A stretch of 64,000 nt of DNA from Thiomicrorhabdus sp. 6S3-12. GTDB lineage: Bacteria; Pseudomonadota; Gammaproteobacteria; Thiomicrospirales; Thiomicrospiraceae. A program made the position numbers and the translations under genes. Under the pieces are notes generated by a model, which made no database searches, had not been told where the DNA came from, and saw nothing but the letters and a program-made list of their open reading frames with translations. The stretch covers positions 62,001 to 126,000 of the forward strand of contig NZ_JAGETW010000005.1 in NCBI RefSeq assembly GCF_017571475.1, written 5' to 3'. Below, in pieces: positions 37,035-46,279 of the stretch (position 1 is the stretch's first letter; each line of letters opens with the position of its first letter).

Positions 37035-37556
37035 TTGCAAAAAGCGAAAAAACGGATTTTAGGTGTTGACCCAGGTTCTCGCAAAACCGGATTCGGTATT
37101 ATCGAATCCGGTCGCTTTAATCCCAACTATGTTGTCAGTGGTGTGATCCGGGTTGAAAAATTTTCCGGATCGCAACGTCTCAAAAATATCTTTGAATCAA
37201 TCTGCCAGATTATCGACCAGTATCAGCCGGATGTGGTTGTGGTCGAGAAAGTATTTGTCTATAAAAACCCCAAATCGGCGATTACCCTGGGACAGGCTCG
37301 CGGGGTGATTTTATGCGCCGCAGCAATCAAAGACGTTCCGATTATGGAATACACTCCCACTCAGGTTAAAAGCACGATCGTCGGCAAAGGGCATGCCGGA
37401 AAAACCCAAGTGCAATATATGGTGCAGAATCTTTTGAAGCTGACCGAGTGCCCGCAGGAAGATGCGGCGGACGCTTTGGCCTGTGCCTTGTGTCATGATC
37501 GTTATATGTCTTTGGGATTGGATGCGGAAACCATTTCTAAGGGGACAAAGTTTTAA
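37035..37556 (+). CDS. ruvC: Holliday junction endonuclease RuvC
   Basis: A 173-residue resolvase that cuts Holliday junctions symmetrically after RuvAB migration. Catalytic acids: Asp in ILGVDPGSRKTG, Glu in VVVEKVFV, and C-terminal DAADALACALCH. A TTG start at 37035 is chosen, with AGGAGA six bases upstream. Part of a ruvCAB operon. Confidence 0.95.
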   Translation: MQKAKKRILGVDPGSRKTGFGIIESGRFNPNYVVSGVIRVEKFSGSQRLKNIFESICQIIDQYQPDVVVVEKVFVYKNPKSAITLGQARGVILCAAAIKDVPIMEYTPTQVKSTIVGKGHAGKTQVQYMVQNLLKLTECPQEDAADALACALCHDRYMSLGLDAETISKGTKF

Positions 37557-37580
37557 TTTATCTTTTGGAATCAATAATCT

Positions 37581-38243
37581 ATGATCGGTTTTTTAAAAGG
37601 AATTTTGGTTAAAAAGCAGCCGCCTCTACTGTGGCTTGACGTTCGCGGCGTCGGCTATGAGGTGGAAGCGCCCATGTCGACTTTCTATCAGTTGCAAAGC
37701 GGTGATGAGGAATCCGAGGTACTGTTGCTGACGCATATGCATGTACGTGAAGATCTGATTCAACTATACGGTTTTGCTTCGGAAGCGGAGCGTACCCTGT
37801 TCAAAACCTTATTGAAGGTTAACGGTGTCGGGGCCAAGATGGCGTTGGGGATTCTTTCGTCGATGTCGGTGAATGAATTTTGTCAGTCGGTTGAGCAGGG
37901 CGATGTCACGGCTTTGACCAGAATTCCCGGTGTCGGCAAGAAAACCGCCGAACGTCTGCAGATCGAGATCCGTGATCGCCTGAAACCTCTGGTCGAAGCC
38001 GGGCTGCTTAACTATGCTTCGGAAGATTTTGCTCTGCAACCTTCAGGGGATATGGGCGGAGAAGCTAAAAATTCTCTTAACAATCTTAAGGGTGAAGTCA
38101 TGGTTGTTAATAAGGCGGTTGAGGCATTATTGGCTTTGGGCTACAAATCGACGCAGGCGGAAAAAATGGTCAAACAGGCGTATCAGGACGGAATGCTGCT
38201 AGAAGAGGTGATTAAAGCCGCACTGCAAGGGGTGAAAATCTAA
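37581..38243 (+). CDS. ruvA: Holliday junction helicase subunit RuvA
   Basis: A 220-residue DNA-binding tetramer subunit that grips the junction. An N-terminal OB fold ([10 protein letters not shown]), tandem helix-hairpin-helix motifs ([12 protein letters not shown] and [15 protein letters not shown]) and a C-terminal domain that binds RuvB are all present. Its stop is followed immediately by the ruvB ATG, indicating translational coupling. Confidence 0.95.
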   Translation: MIGFLKGILVKKQPPLLWLDVRGVGYEVEAPMSTFYQLQSGDEESEVLLLTHMHVREDLIQLYGFASEAERTLFKTLLKVNGVGAKMALGILSSMSVNEFCQSVEQGDVTALTRIPGVGKKTAERLQIEIRDRLKPLVEAGLLNYASEDFALQPSGDMGGEAKNSLNNLKGEVMVVNKAVEALLALGYKSTQAEKMVKQAYQDGMLLEEVIKAALQGVKI

Positions 38244-39257
38244 ATGATTGAAACAGATCGTATTGTCGGTGCCCAAGAGACCGAAGATGATATTTACAAT
38301 GTGCCGTCTGTACGTCCGCAGCAGCTTTTCGAATATATCGGACAGGGTGCGGTTCGCGAGCAGTTGAGTCTGTCGATGCAGGCGGCGAAAATGCGCGCGG
38401 AACCATTAGATCATGTTTTGCTGTATGGCCCTCCGGGGCTGGGGAAGACCACCTTGTCGAATATTATCGCCCAGGAGATGGGCGTGACCTTACGCCAGAC
38501 TTCCGGGCCGGTGATTGAAAAGCCGGGTGATCTGGCTGCTATTCTGACGCGTCTTGAACCTCATGATGTTCTTTTTGTTGATGAAATTCATAGGCTTAGC
38601 CCGGTTGTTGAAGAAGTTCTCTATCCTGCGATGGAAGATTTTCAGATCGATATTGTTATCGGAGAAGGGCCGGCTGCACAGAGCGTCAAGATTGATTTGC
38701 CTCCATTTACTCTGGTAGGCGCGACGACGCGGGCGGGCCTTTTGACTTCGCCACTGCGTGATCGTTTCGGTCTTGTGCAGCGCCTGGAATTCTATTCACA
38801 TGACGAGTTGTGCCAGATCGTTACCCGTTCGGCAAATATACTCGGACTGGAAGCGCATCTTGAAGGGGCGATGGAAGTTGCCAGACGATCACGCGGAACG
38901 CCGCGAATCGCCAACCGACTTCTGCGCCGGGTTCGAGATTATGCTCAGGTTCGCGGAGATGGGATTATTACCCAGGAGATCGCCAATGCTGCGCTAAACC
39001 TGTTGGAAGTCGATCAGCTCGGTCTGGATAAGATGGATCTGCGTTTTCTGGATGCATTGATTAACAAATTCGATGGCGGGCCGGTCGGCATCGACAGCCT
39101 GTCTGCCGCAATGGGTGAAGAGCGGGGTACCATCGAGGATGTGATTGAACCGTTTCTGGTTCAGCAAGGGTTTGTCGTACGTACATCGCGCGGACGTCTG
39201 GCAACCAATCAGGCCTATCAGCATTTGGGTGTTGAAAAACCGCAAACGAATGGGTAA
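38244..39257 (+). CDS. ruvB: Holliday junction helicase subunit RuvB
   Basis: A 337-residue AAA+ motor driving branch migration. Walker [10 protein letters not shown], Walker B FVDEIHRL, sensor 1 VGATTRAG and the C-terminal winged helix ([16 protein letters not shown]) are intact. It is followed by tolQ after 153 bases; the thioesterase gene ybgC, which often lies between them, is absent. Confidence 0.96.
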   Translation: MIETDRIVGAQETEDDIYNVPSVRPQQLFEYIGQGAVREQLSLSMQAAKMRAEPLDHVLLYGPPGLGKTTLSNIIAQEMGVTLRQTSGPVIEKPGDLAAILTRLEPHDVLFVDEIHRLSPVVEEVLYPAMEDFQIDIVIGEGPAAQSVKIDLPPFTLVGATTRAGLLTSPLRDRFGLVQRLEFYSHDELCQIVTRSANILGLEAHLEGAMEVARRSRGTPRIANRLLRRVRDYAQVRGDGIITQEIANAALNLLEVDQLGLDKMDLRFLDALINKFDGGPVGIDSLSAAMGEERGTIEDVIEPFLVQQGFVVRTSRGRLATNQAYQHLGVEKPQTNG

Positions 39258-39410
39258 AGTGCATTGCGGCATTTTGAAATAAGTTGCAGCTAATATAAAG
39301 ACTTATTGACTGTGTGGGTATTCAATACGCTGTGCAGTCGGATATTAAACGCCAATAAAAATAATACAATTTTCTTTTGACAGATATATTTTAGAGTAGG
39401 GTTAACAAAT

Positions 39411-40142
39411 ATGGATAGCGGTATCTTAGATCTCATTTTAATGGCCAGTCCGGTCGTTCAAATCGTTATGTTAATTTTGGCCGTGATGTCTATTGCCGCT
39501 TGGACCGTTGCCATTGCCAAATCCTACCAGTTGAAAAAATCTCTGCAAACTGCGCGTAACTTCGAAAACGACTTTTGGGAAGCGCAGGATCTTACCAATC
39601 TCTACTATAAAGTCGAAGCTACCCGCGATACTTCCGAAGGGATGGCGGTTATCTTTGCCGATGGCTTCAAGGAGTTTATGCGTTTGCAGAAACAGGGCGT
39701 GGCCAACTCCAACGATTTGCTGGCGGGAGCTCAAAGAGCGATGAAAATCGCGTTCAGCCGACAGGCGGACGAACTGGAACTGCGTTTGCCGTTATTGGCG
39801 ACCGTCGGTTCTTCCGCGCCTTATATCGGACTGTTCGGGACAGTATGGGGTGTTATGCACGCTTTCCAATCGCTGGGTGATGTGCAAAACGCGACCCTTT
39901 CCACGGTTGCGCCGGGGATTTCGGAAGCTCTGATTGCTACGGCAATCGGTTTGTTCGCCGCTATTCCGGCGGTTATCGCCTATAACCGTTTGAGCACAAA
40001 AGTGGATCGCCTTTTGAGTGATTATGAAAACTTTGCCGAAGGGTTTATGAGTATTCTTCAGCGTCAGGCGCATCATCTGCAGGCCGGCAACAAAAAACAA
40101 ACGGAATCTCAGCCAAGCGTTCAAAACGTGTCCGAAGCTTAA
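39411..40142 (+). CDS. tolQ: Tol-Pal system proton channel protein TolQ
   Basis: A 243-residue inner-membrane protein of the MotA/TolQ/ExbB family with three membrane segments (about residues 18-40, 138-160 and 172-194). With TolR it uses the proton gradient to energise TolA, needed for outer-membrane constriction at division. The GTVWGVMHAF and SEALIATAIGLFAAIPAV signatures are present. First gene of a tolQRAB-pal-cpoB operon. Confidence 0.95.
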   Translation: MDSGILDLILMASPVVQIVMLILAVMSIAAWTVAIAKSYQLKKSLQTARNFENDFWEAQDLTNLYYKVEATRDTSEGMAVIFADGFKEFMRLQKQGVANSNDLLAGAQRAMKIAFSRQADELELRLPLLATVGSSAPYIGLFGTVWGVMHAFQSLGDVQNATLSTVAPGISEALIATAIGLFAAIPAVIAYNRLSTKVDRLLSDYENFAEGFMSILQRQAHHLQAGNKKQTESQPSVQNVSEA

Positions 40143-40154
40143 GAGGAATTTGCC

Positions 40155-40616
40155 ATGTTCAGACAAGGTATGCGCAGTTCCAGACAAAAACGCCGCCTGA
40201 TGGCGGAGATCAATGTCGTTCCCTATATCGACGTTACGCTTGTTCTGTTAATTATCTTTATGGTGACGGCTCCGATTGTTCAGCAGGCGGTCAGTGTGGA
40301 TCTCCCGAAAACACCGGAAGTCGAAAAGCGAACCGTCGAGCAGCTGGAAGTAGCGCCTCCGTTTGTAATCACCATTACCCGCGACGGTTTATACCGCACT
40401 TCGGCTCAGCCGGATATTATCATCAGTGATCGTGAAGTCCAGAATCTGGTCGCAGAAGTCGTGGCACGTTCCCAGGTCAATCAGGAACAGCAATTCTATA
40501 TCCAGGGGGATAGTTCCGCGCCCTATGGTAAAGTGATTCAAATCTTTACGCTGTTGCAGGCCAACGGGGTCAACAATGTGTCGTTAATTACGCAACCTGA
40601 AATTCAGGAGCGCTAA
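40155..40616 (+). CDS. tolR: Tol-Pal system protein TolR
   Basis: A 153-residue inner-membrane protein with a single N-terminal membrane anchor whose Asp (VVPYIDVTLVLLIIFMV) is the proton-responsive residue, followed by a periplasmic ExbD/TolR domain. It lies 12 bases after tolQ and 3 bases before tolA. Confidence 0.95.
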   Translation: MFRQGMRSSRQKRRLMAEINVVPYIDVTLVLLIIFMVTAPIVQQAVSVDLPKTPEVEKRTVEQLEVAPPFVITITRDGLYRTSAQPDIIISDREVQNLVAEVVARSQVNQEQQFYIQGDSSAPYGKVIQIFTLLQANGVNNVSLITQPEIQER

Positions 40617-40619
40617 GCG

Positions 40620-41825
40620 ATGCTGGATTTTTTGAAGCAATATCCGAAATCTTTTGCTTTTGCGGTTTTGCTGCACCTGAGCATTTTTACGCTGTTGGCG
40701 ATCAAGTGGGAGTTGTTCAGCGATCCGGTTAAAATCGAGATCGGTTCGGAGGCCGGTCAGGAACCTCAGAATCCACAGCCGAATCTTGTGCAACCGATGC
40801 AGACCCGTACCGTCGATGCCAAACAGGTTCAGGAACAGATTAAATTAATCGAACAGCAGCAACAAGCACGCATTCAGGAGAAAGAACGTCTGGTGCAAGA
40901 GGCGCAGCAGGAACAGCAGCGTCTAGAGGAAGCAAAACGTCAGGCTGCCGAAGAAAAGCGTAAGGCTGAGGAAGCTGAACGTCAGGCAGAAGCGCAGCGT
41001 CTTAAAGCCGAAGAAGAAAAGCGTAAAGCGGCCGAAGCGCAGAAACAGGCTGAAGAACAGAAACAGAAAGAACTGCAGGCAAAACGTAAAGCGGAAGAAG
41101 AAAAACGTAAGGCTGAGGAAGCCAAGCGGGTTGCTGAAGAACAGCGCAAGCAAGCTGAACTGGAAAAACGTAAAGCTGAAGAAGAGCGTAAACGCGCGGC
41201 CGAAGAAAAGCGCAAAGCCGAAGAGGCGAAACGTTTGGCCGAAGAAGCCCGTCAGAAAGAACTGGAAGCGAAGCGTTTAGCGGAAGAGGAAAAACGCAAG
41301 GCCGAAGAAGAGCGCAAACGTGCCGAAGCGGAAAAACAGAAGCGCTTGGAAGCTCAGCGTAAAGCGGCAGAGGCCGAGAAAAAACGCTTGGCGGAAGAAC
41401 AGCGCAAACGTGAGCTGGAAGCAGAAATCAAGCGTAAAGAGCTGGAACGCCAGCGTGCTGAGCAGGCTGCACGCGAAGCCGAACTGCAACGTCAGTTGAA
41501 AGCCGAAGAGAGTGCGCGTCTGGAAGCGGAACGTAACCGACAGATTCAAAGTCTGAAAGTTCGCTATGTCACCGAAATCGCCGCCAAAGTAAAAAACAAC
41601 TGGCGTACACCGGCAAATGTATCGCCTGAGGCGCAATGTGATTTGCATATTCTGCAGCGTCGCGACGGCTCGATTATTTCGGCGCGAGTGCTGAACTGTA
41701 ACTCTCTGGCATCCAAGCAGTTTCAGGATGCTGCCGTAAACGCGGTCTACCGCGCGTCGCCGCTGCCGCAGGCTCCGGTACCGGAAGTGTATGAAAAAGA
41801 GATTCTGTTTACCTTTAAACCTTAA
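40620..41825 (+). CDS. tolA: Tol-Pal system protein TolA
   Basis: A 401-residue protein spanning from inner membrane to outer membrane. N-terminal anchor (FAFAVLLHLSIFTLLAI), a very long Lys/Glu/Ala helix (about residues 80-305, made of imperfect KRKAEEAKR-type repeats) and a C-terminal TonB-like domain (about residues 310-401) that contacts Pal and TolB. The repetitive helix produces long spurious open frames on the other strand. Confidence 0.93.
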   Translation: MLDFLKQYPKSFAFAVLLHLSIFTLLAIKWELFSDPVKIEIGSEAGQEPQNPQPNLVQPMQTRTVDAKQVQEQIKLIEQQQQARIQEKERLVQEAQQEQQRLEEAKRQAAEEKRKAEEAERQAEAQRLKAEEEKRKAAEAQKQAEEQKQKELQAKRKAEEEKRKAEEAKRVAEEQRKQAELEKRKAEEERKRAAEEKRKAEEAKRLAEEARQKELEAKRLAEEEKRKAEEERKRAEAEKQKRLEAQRKAAEAEKKRLAEEQRKRELEAEIKRKELERQRAEQAAREAELQRQLKAEESARLEAERNRQIQSLKVRYVTEIAAKVKNNWRTPANVSPEAQCDLHILQRRDGSIISARVLNCNSLASKQFQDAAVNAVYRASPLPQAPVPEVYEKEILFTFKP

Positions 41826-41841
41826 AATGTAGGAAATCAAA

Positions 41842-43140
41842 ATGCATTATCGAAACTTGTGGGCGCTAAGTTTAAGTCTGATTTTGATGTTGTTTTCGGC
41901 GCAGTCGAAAGCCGCTTTGACGATCGAGATCAGTGAGGGTTTTGATAATGCATTACCGATCGCCGTCGTGCCTTTTCAAAGCTCCGATCGCCGAGTTCAG
42001 GATCTGGCCCAGGTGGTTTCGGCCGACCTGAAACGCAGCGGTCGCTTTAAGCCGTTGTCCAGCGGACAGATGCCGGCGCTGCCGAGCGAACTGAACGAAA
42101 TCGATTATGCCCAGTGGCGTCCGATGAATATCGACAATATGGTGATCGGTAAGGTCATCCGTCTGAGCAATGGTTTCTATCAGGTGGATATGCGTCTGGT
42201 CAATGTATTGCGCAAAGAACAGGTAATGGGCAAGCGCTGGAGCAACGTTCCGGAAGCGAGTCTGCGTCAGGTCGCGCACCAGATCAGTGATGCGGTCTAT
42301 GAAGAGCTGACCGGTATCCGCGGTGCTTTCAATACTCAAATCGCCTATGTGACTATGTTGCGTGGTGCCAAACAGCGTTTTTACACCTTGGAAGTGGCTG
42401 ATGCGGACGGTTACAACCCGCAACCGATCCTAAAATCGAGCAAACCGATTATGTCGCCAAGCTGGTCGCCCGACGGTAGCAAACTGGCGTATGTCTCTTT
42501 CGAGGAAAACCGTTCACAGGTCTATGTACAGAGTCTGGACGGAACTTATCGTAAAAAGATTGCCGGTTATCGCGGGATTAACAGTTCTCCGGCCTGGTCT
42601 CCGGACGGCACTCAATTGGCGTTGACCTTATCCAAAGGTGGTAATGCGGATATCTATATTATGGATGTCGCCAGCGGAAGTTTGAAGCAAGTGACTCGTG
42701 ATCGTGCAATCGAGACCGAAGCGACCTGGGCGCCGGATGGTAAATCGTTATTCTTTAACTCGGATCGTCGTGGTCAGCCGCAGGTTTTTCAGGTTTTCCT
42801 GGATAGCATGAATGTCCAGCGCATTACCTTTGAAGGCAAATACAACTCAAACCCTGAAGTCTCGCCGGACGGACGCTATGTCGCCGTGGTTCACGGTGGC
42901 GGCGGTTACCATATCGGTTTGCTTGATCAGCAAACCAAAAAGTTCGAGGTGATTACCGACACTTTCCTTGACGAGTCACCGAGCTTTTCTCCGAATGGTG
43001 AGATGATTCTGTATGCGATGAATAAGGGCGGACGCGGTCAATTGGCTGTGGTCACGGTCGACGGTAAAACTTCGCAGACCCTGCAGGTTAAAAATGCCGA
43101 AGTGCGTGAGCCGGCGTGGGGGCCTTACCTTAATCGCTAG
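41842..43140 (+). CDS. tolB: Tol-Pal system periplasmic protein TolB
   Basis: A 432-residue periplasmic protein with a signal peptide (LSLILMLFSAQSKA), an N-terminal alpha/beta domain and a C-terminal six-bladed beta-propeller with repeated (S/A)WSPDG(S/T) motifs. It shuttles between Pal and TolA, freeing Pal to bind peptidoglycan at the septum. Located 16 bases after tolA. Confidence 0.96.
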   Translation: MHYRNLWALSLSLILMLFSAQSKAALTIEISEGFDNALPIAVVPFQSSDRRVQDLAQVVSADLKRSGRFKPLSSGQMPALPSELNEIDYAQWRPMNIDNMVIGKVIRLSNGFYQVDMRLVNVLRKEQVMGKRWSNVPEASLRQVAHQISDAVYEELTGIRGAFNTQIAYVTMLRGAKQRFYTLEVADADGYNPQPILKSSKPIMSPSWSPDGSKLAYVSFEENRSQVYVQSLDGTYRKKIAGYRGINSSPAWSPDGTQLALTLSKGGNADIYIMDVASGSLKQVTRDRAIETEATWAPDGKSLFFNSDRRGQPQVFQVFLDSMNVQRITFEGKYNSNPEVSPDGRYVAVVHGGGGYHIGLLDQQTKKFEVITDTFLDESPSFSPNGEMILYAMNKGGRGQLAVVTVDGKTSQTLQVKNAEVREPAWGPYLNR

Positions 43141-43213
43141 AAGTGTATGCCAAGGTGTTTGTAAACGAATTCTAGATCAGTAGCCCGTTTAAAACGGTGC
43201 ATAAGGAGACAAA

Positions 43214-43834
43214 ATGAAAACTTTTTCCAAAGTGCTACTCTTGGCACTGAGCGCTTCTCTGGCGGCTTGTAGTACGCCACCGCAAAAAGATGTCGATCAG
43301 GCTTTGGACGGTTCTGATGGCGACACGGCTCCGGGATTGGATGGTTTCCGACTTAAGAACGAAGACTTGAACTCACCACAAATTCAGGGGGTTGAAGTGA
43401 TCAGTGCGGACGGTCAATCGATGGGCAGCGTCGATCCGTTGGACGGCATGGATAATGTTGATCTGTTGGACCCGAATCTTCCGACTTACGAACTGGAAAA
43501 TGCACTTTATGAACCGGTTATCTATTTCGGTTTTGATCAGTATGACCTTGATCCAAAGTCGATGGAAACCGTCAACTATTATGCTGAAGTGCTTCTGGCT
43601 AACCCGGAACGACGTGCCATTTTGCGAGGCCATACCGATGAACGCGGCTCGCCGGAATACAATCTGGCATTGGGCGAAAAACGTGCCGCTGCGGTTAAGA
43701 AGGCGATGATTGTTTTAGGCATCGCTCCGGAGCGTTTGGAAGCGGTCAGTATGGGAGAAGAGTTTCCGGCTGCTCTGGGAAGTAATGAAGCGGCCTGGGC
43801 AAAAAATCGCCGTGTGGAAATTGAATTGAAGTAA
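43214..43834 (+). CDS. pal: Peptidoglycan-associated lipoprotein Pal
   Basis: A 206-residue outer-membrane lipoprotein. Signal peptide with lipobox LAAC (Cys19), an acidic linker longer than in E. coli Pal, and a C-terminal OmpA-like peptidoglycan-binding domain (FGFDQYDL ... GHTDERGSPEYN, where Asp and Arg bind diaminopimelate). It tethers the outer membrane to the wall. Confidence 0.95.
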   Translation: MKTFSKVLLLALSASLAACSTPPQKDVDQALDGSDGDTAPGLDGFRLKNEDLNSPQIQGVEVISADGQSMGSVDPLDGMDNVDLLDPNLPTYELENALYEPVIYFGFDQYDLDPKSMETVNYYAEVLLANPERRAILRGHTDERGSPEYNLALGEKRAAAVKKAMIVLGIAPERLEAVSMGEEFPAALGSNEAAWAKNRRVEIELK

Positions 43835-43870
43835 TTCTTTAATCGGTGCACTCATTGAACAGGGACAGGA

Positions 43871-44794
43871 ATGAATCCAAAAAATGTATCAGTTAAAAAG
43901 GTTTGGCTTGCGGCATCGCTCTCACTGCTTTTTGTAACCTCTTCGGCTCAGGCTCAGAGTATCGAGCAGCGCCTTGAGCGTCTGGAACGTATGGCCAGTA
44001 ATCCGGTCATGCTGGAGATGACTCGCAAGATCAACGATCAGGAGCGTGAAATTCAAGGGCTTCAGGATCAGTTGGATCGTATTCAGCGTGATATGCCACA
44101 GTCTGCGGCGGTGAGCGGTAATGCCAATACGCCACAGAACTCGGACTTGCAGAAAGCACTCGCGGATCTGCAGGCAAGGCTCGATGAAATGAACGAAAAG
44201 CTTACGGTGCAAGGGGCGCGAATCATCGTTCTGGAAGATGAGTTGCGTACCCTTAAATCGGTACCGGTTCAAACTCAGACACCTGTTGCCGAAGCGCATA
44301 AGCAGGCAGATTCAGCGGTTAGCGCAGTAGCGCAAACGACAACCGCAACGGCACAGCAATCTCAGAGTGAAGAGACTGCAAAACCAGCCTCCGTATTGCC
44401 GATCAAGACCCGTCCGGCAACCACCGAAGAGAAAAAGGCTTATCAGGACGCTTTCGGTCTGATGCGCAGTTCAGATTACGACGGTTCAATTAAGGCTTTT
44501 TCCGGATTTATCGAAAATTCTGCTGAAAGTGATCTGGCTGCCAATGCCTACTACTGGATGGGCGAGGGTTACTTTATCAAAGGCCAGTTTGCTAAGGCGT
44601 ATGAGGCTTTTCAAGCAGTTTATCTACGTTACCCGGATTCTGTGAAAACTTCCGATTCCATGCTTCGATCAGCGGATGCGCTGGAAAAGCTTGAGCGTCT
44701 CGACGAGGCAAAACAGGTCTATCAGGAGGTGGTAAACCTCTTCCCTGAAAGCCGTGCGGCGAATAACGCCCAGAAGCGTCTGGAAAAAATGTAA
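43871..44794 (+). CDS. cpoB: Cell-division coordinator CpoB (YbgF)
   Basis: A 307-residue periplasmic protein that links PBP1b activity with Tol-mediated outer-membrane constriction. A signal peptide (LSLLFVTSSAQAQ) is followed by a coiled-coil trimerisation segment (residues about 28-130), a Gln/Ala/Thr-rich linker and a C-terminal TPR domain (about residues 180-307, KKAYQDAFGLMRSSDYDGSI onward). Last gene of the Tol-Pal operon. Confidence 0.93.
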   Translation: MNPKNVSVKKVWLAASLSLLFVTSSAQAQSIEQRLERLERMASNPVMLEMTRKINDQEREIQGLQDQLDRIQRDMPQSAAVSGNANTPQNSDLQKALADLQARLDEMNEKLTVQGARIIVLEDELRTLKSVPVQTQTPVAEAHKQADSAVSAVAQTTTATAQQSQSEETAKPASVLPIKTRPATTEEKKAYQDAFGLMRSSDYDGSIKAFSGFIENSAESDLAANAYYWMGEGYFIKGQFAKAYEAFQAVYLRYPDSVKTSDSMLRSADALEKLERLDEAKQVYQEVVNLFPESRAANNAQKRLEKM

Positions 44795-44818
44795 AAGCCG
44801 ATGCTTCTGTTGATACCC

Positions 44819-44857
44819 AACCCGCTGTGAATCTTCGGTTCATCGCGGGTTTTTTTG
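44819..44857 (+). terminator. Rho-independent terminator of the Tol-Pal operon
   Basis: Stem AACCCGC / GCGGGTT with an internal TGAA/TTCA extension and a T7 tail, 25 bases after cpoB. A TATAAT box at 44869-44874 just beyond may be the -10 of queC. Confidence 0.85.
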
Positions 44858-44919
44858 TTTTCGCCCGTTATAATAGTCGGCAAGAAACCCAAATTTCCGA
44901 ATGAATAAGCGAGTAGAGA

Positions 44920-45612
44920 ATGCAAGAGAGCAAAAAAGCCGTCATTTTACTTTCCGGCGGATTGGATTCGGCCACCGTCCTGGCGATCGCCAAAGATCGT
45001 GGTTTTGAATGCCATACGATGAGCTTCGACTACGGGCAGCGCCACAGGGCTGAACTGCATGCGGCCGAGCGCCTGGCTAAAAGCATGGGCGCTCAGACAC
45101 ATCGTGTGATGAATGTCGATATGCGCCAGATCGGTGGATCGGCTTTAACCGATGATTCGATGGCGGTTCCGGTTGGCGGGGTGGAAAAAGATACCATTCC
45201 GGTAACCTATGTTCCGGCTCGAAATACCGTGTTTTTATCCTATGCTTTAGCACTTGCGGAGGTGATCGGTGCCGATGATATTTTTATCGGCGTCAATGCC
45301 GTTGATTATTCCGGTTATCCCGATTGCCGCCCGGAATTTATCGAAGCTTATGAGAAAATGGCCAATCTGGCAACCAAGGCTGGCGTTGAAGGACATCACC
45401 TAAGTGTTCAGACTCCGTTAATCGATTTATCCAAAGCCGAAATCATCCAGACCGGCCACCAATTGGGGGTTGATTACGCTTTGACCGTTTCCTGTTATCA
45501 GGCCGATGATCAGGGGCGGGCATGCGGCGTTTGCGATTCCTGTCGTTTAAGAAAGCAAGGCTTTAAAGAAGCCGGAGTCGAGGATCCAACCTTATACCAA
45601 AATGGTGCATAA
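44920..45612 (+). CDS. queC: 7-cyano-7-deazaguanine synthase QueC
   Basis: A 230-residue ATP-dependent enzyme converting 7-carboxy-7-deazaguanine to preQ0 on the queuosine pathway. Pyrophosphatase loop SGGLDSAT (residues about 12-19) and the zinc-ribbon Cys group at the C-terminus ([15 protein letters not shown]) are intact. queE, often next to it in related genomes, is absent here. The neighbouring tRNA-Lys genes and upstream pal-cpoB match gammaproteobacterial synteny. Confidence 0.95.
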   Translation: MQESKKAVILLSGGLDSATVLAIAKDRGFECHTMSFDYGQRHRAELHAAERLAKSMGAQTHRVMNVDMRQIGGSALTDDSMAVPVGGVEKDTIPVTYVPARNTVFLSYALALAEVIGADDIFIGVNAVDYSGYPDCRPEFIEAYEKMANLATKAGVEGHHLSVQTPLIDLSKAEIIQTGHQLGVDYALTVSCYQADDQGRACGVCDSCRLRKQGFKEAGVEDPTLYQNGA

Positions 45613-45751
45613 AACTGTATGTCACGCAAAAGAAATGGAATTAACTGCTAAGCGTTTGATTTTACAGAAGCATTTATCTGAGGCTTGACCAGCATGGCGA
45701 AAACCGGCATTTGAATTGAAAAAAAAGTTGTAAAAAAATGCGTAAAAGGAC

Positions 45752-45779
45752 TTGCGCGAAAGCTTCAGGCTTGTATAAT
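45752..45779 (+). promoter_or_regulatory. Promoter of the tRNA-Lys pair
   Basis: TTGCGC (45752-45757), 16-base spacer, perfect TATAAT (45774-45779), followed by a GC-rich discriminator (CGCCGC). Such discriminators mark stringently controlled stable-RNA promoters. It sits 17 bases before the first tRNA. Confidence 0.7.
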
Positions 45780-45795
45780 ACGCCGCATTCCGAAC

Positions 45796-45871
45796 GGGTC
45801 GTTAGCTCAGTTGGTAGAGCAGTTGACTTTTAATCAATTGGTCGCGCGTTCGAGCCGCGCACGACCCACCA
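45796..45871 (+). tRNA. tRNA-Lys (anticodon UUU), copy 1
   Basis: A 76-base cloverleaf with acceptor stem GGGTCGT / ACGACCC, D-arm GCTC...GAGC, anticodon loop CTTTTAA (anticodon TTT), T-loop TTCGAGC and an encoded CCA end. Identical in all 76 bases to the second copy. Confidence 0.97.
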
Positions 45872-45922
45872 CGGAATAAACCTTTAACTTTAATCATTAA
45901 GTTATTGGACACCATACAATAT

Positions 45923-45998
45923 GGGTCGTTAGCTCAGTTGGTAGAGCAGTTGACTTTTAATCAATTGGTCGCGCGTTCGAGCCGCGCACGACCCACCA
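45923..45998 (+). tRNA. tRNA-Lys (anticodon UUU), copy 2
   Basis: Identical in sequence to copy 1, including encoded CCA; 51 bases of unrelated spacer separate them. No separate promoter is evident, so both are likely cut from one precursor. Confidence 0.97.
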
Positions 45999-46005
45999 TA
46001 TTTTG

Positions 46006-46042
46006 AAACCCCGTCAAATCTCTGATTTGGCGGGGTTTTTTA
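46006..46042 (+). terminator. Rho-independent terminator of the tRNA-Lys pair
   Basis: Long stem AAACCCCG(T)CAAATC / GATTTG(G)CGGGGTTT with a very short loop and a T-run, directly after the second tRNA. Confidence 0.92.
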
Positions 46043-46279
46043 TTTCCCGGATAGTCACAGCGTCAAAAGCTATCTCGTCAATGCAGGCAACTCAAGCTCG
46101 TCTTTATCTCTTGTGTCGTTTATTTTAGGGTTATTGTATTTTTACCCTATCCATCTCGTGGATTATTTTATACTCTCTATTAACGAGAATTAATGATTAA
46201 TGAGTATTTCATGTATATTCTGTAGCGGAATTTGTTTGAAATCGAACCGACCAAGTATTCTCGAACGAGAGGATTCGAT

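Noticed and set aside
40923-41215. Two long frames antisense to the tolA helix region
   Set aside because: Repetitive KAEE codons generate Phe/Leu or Ser/Ala-rich antisense frames; no sign of real coding.
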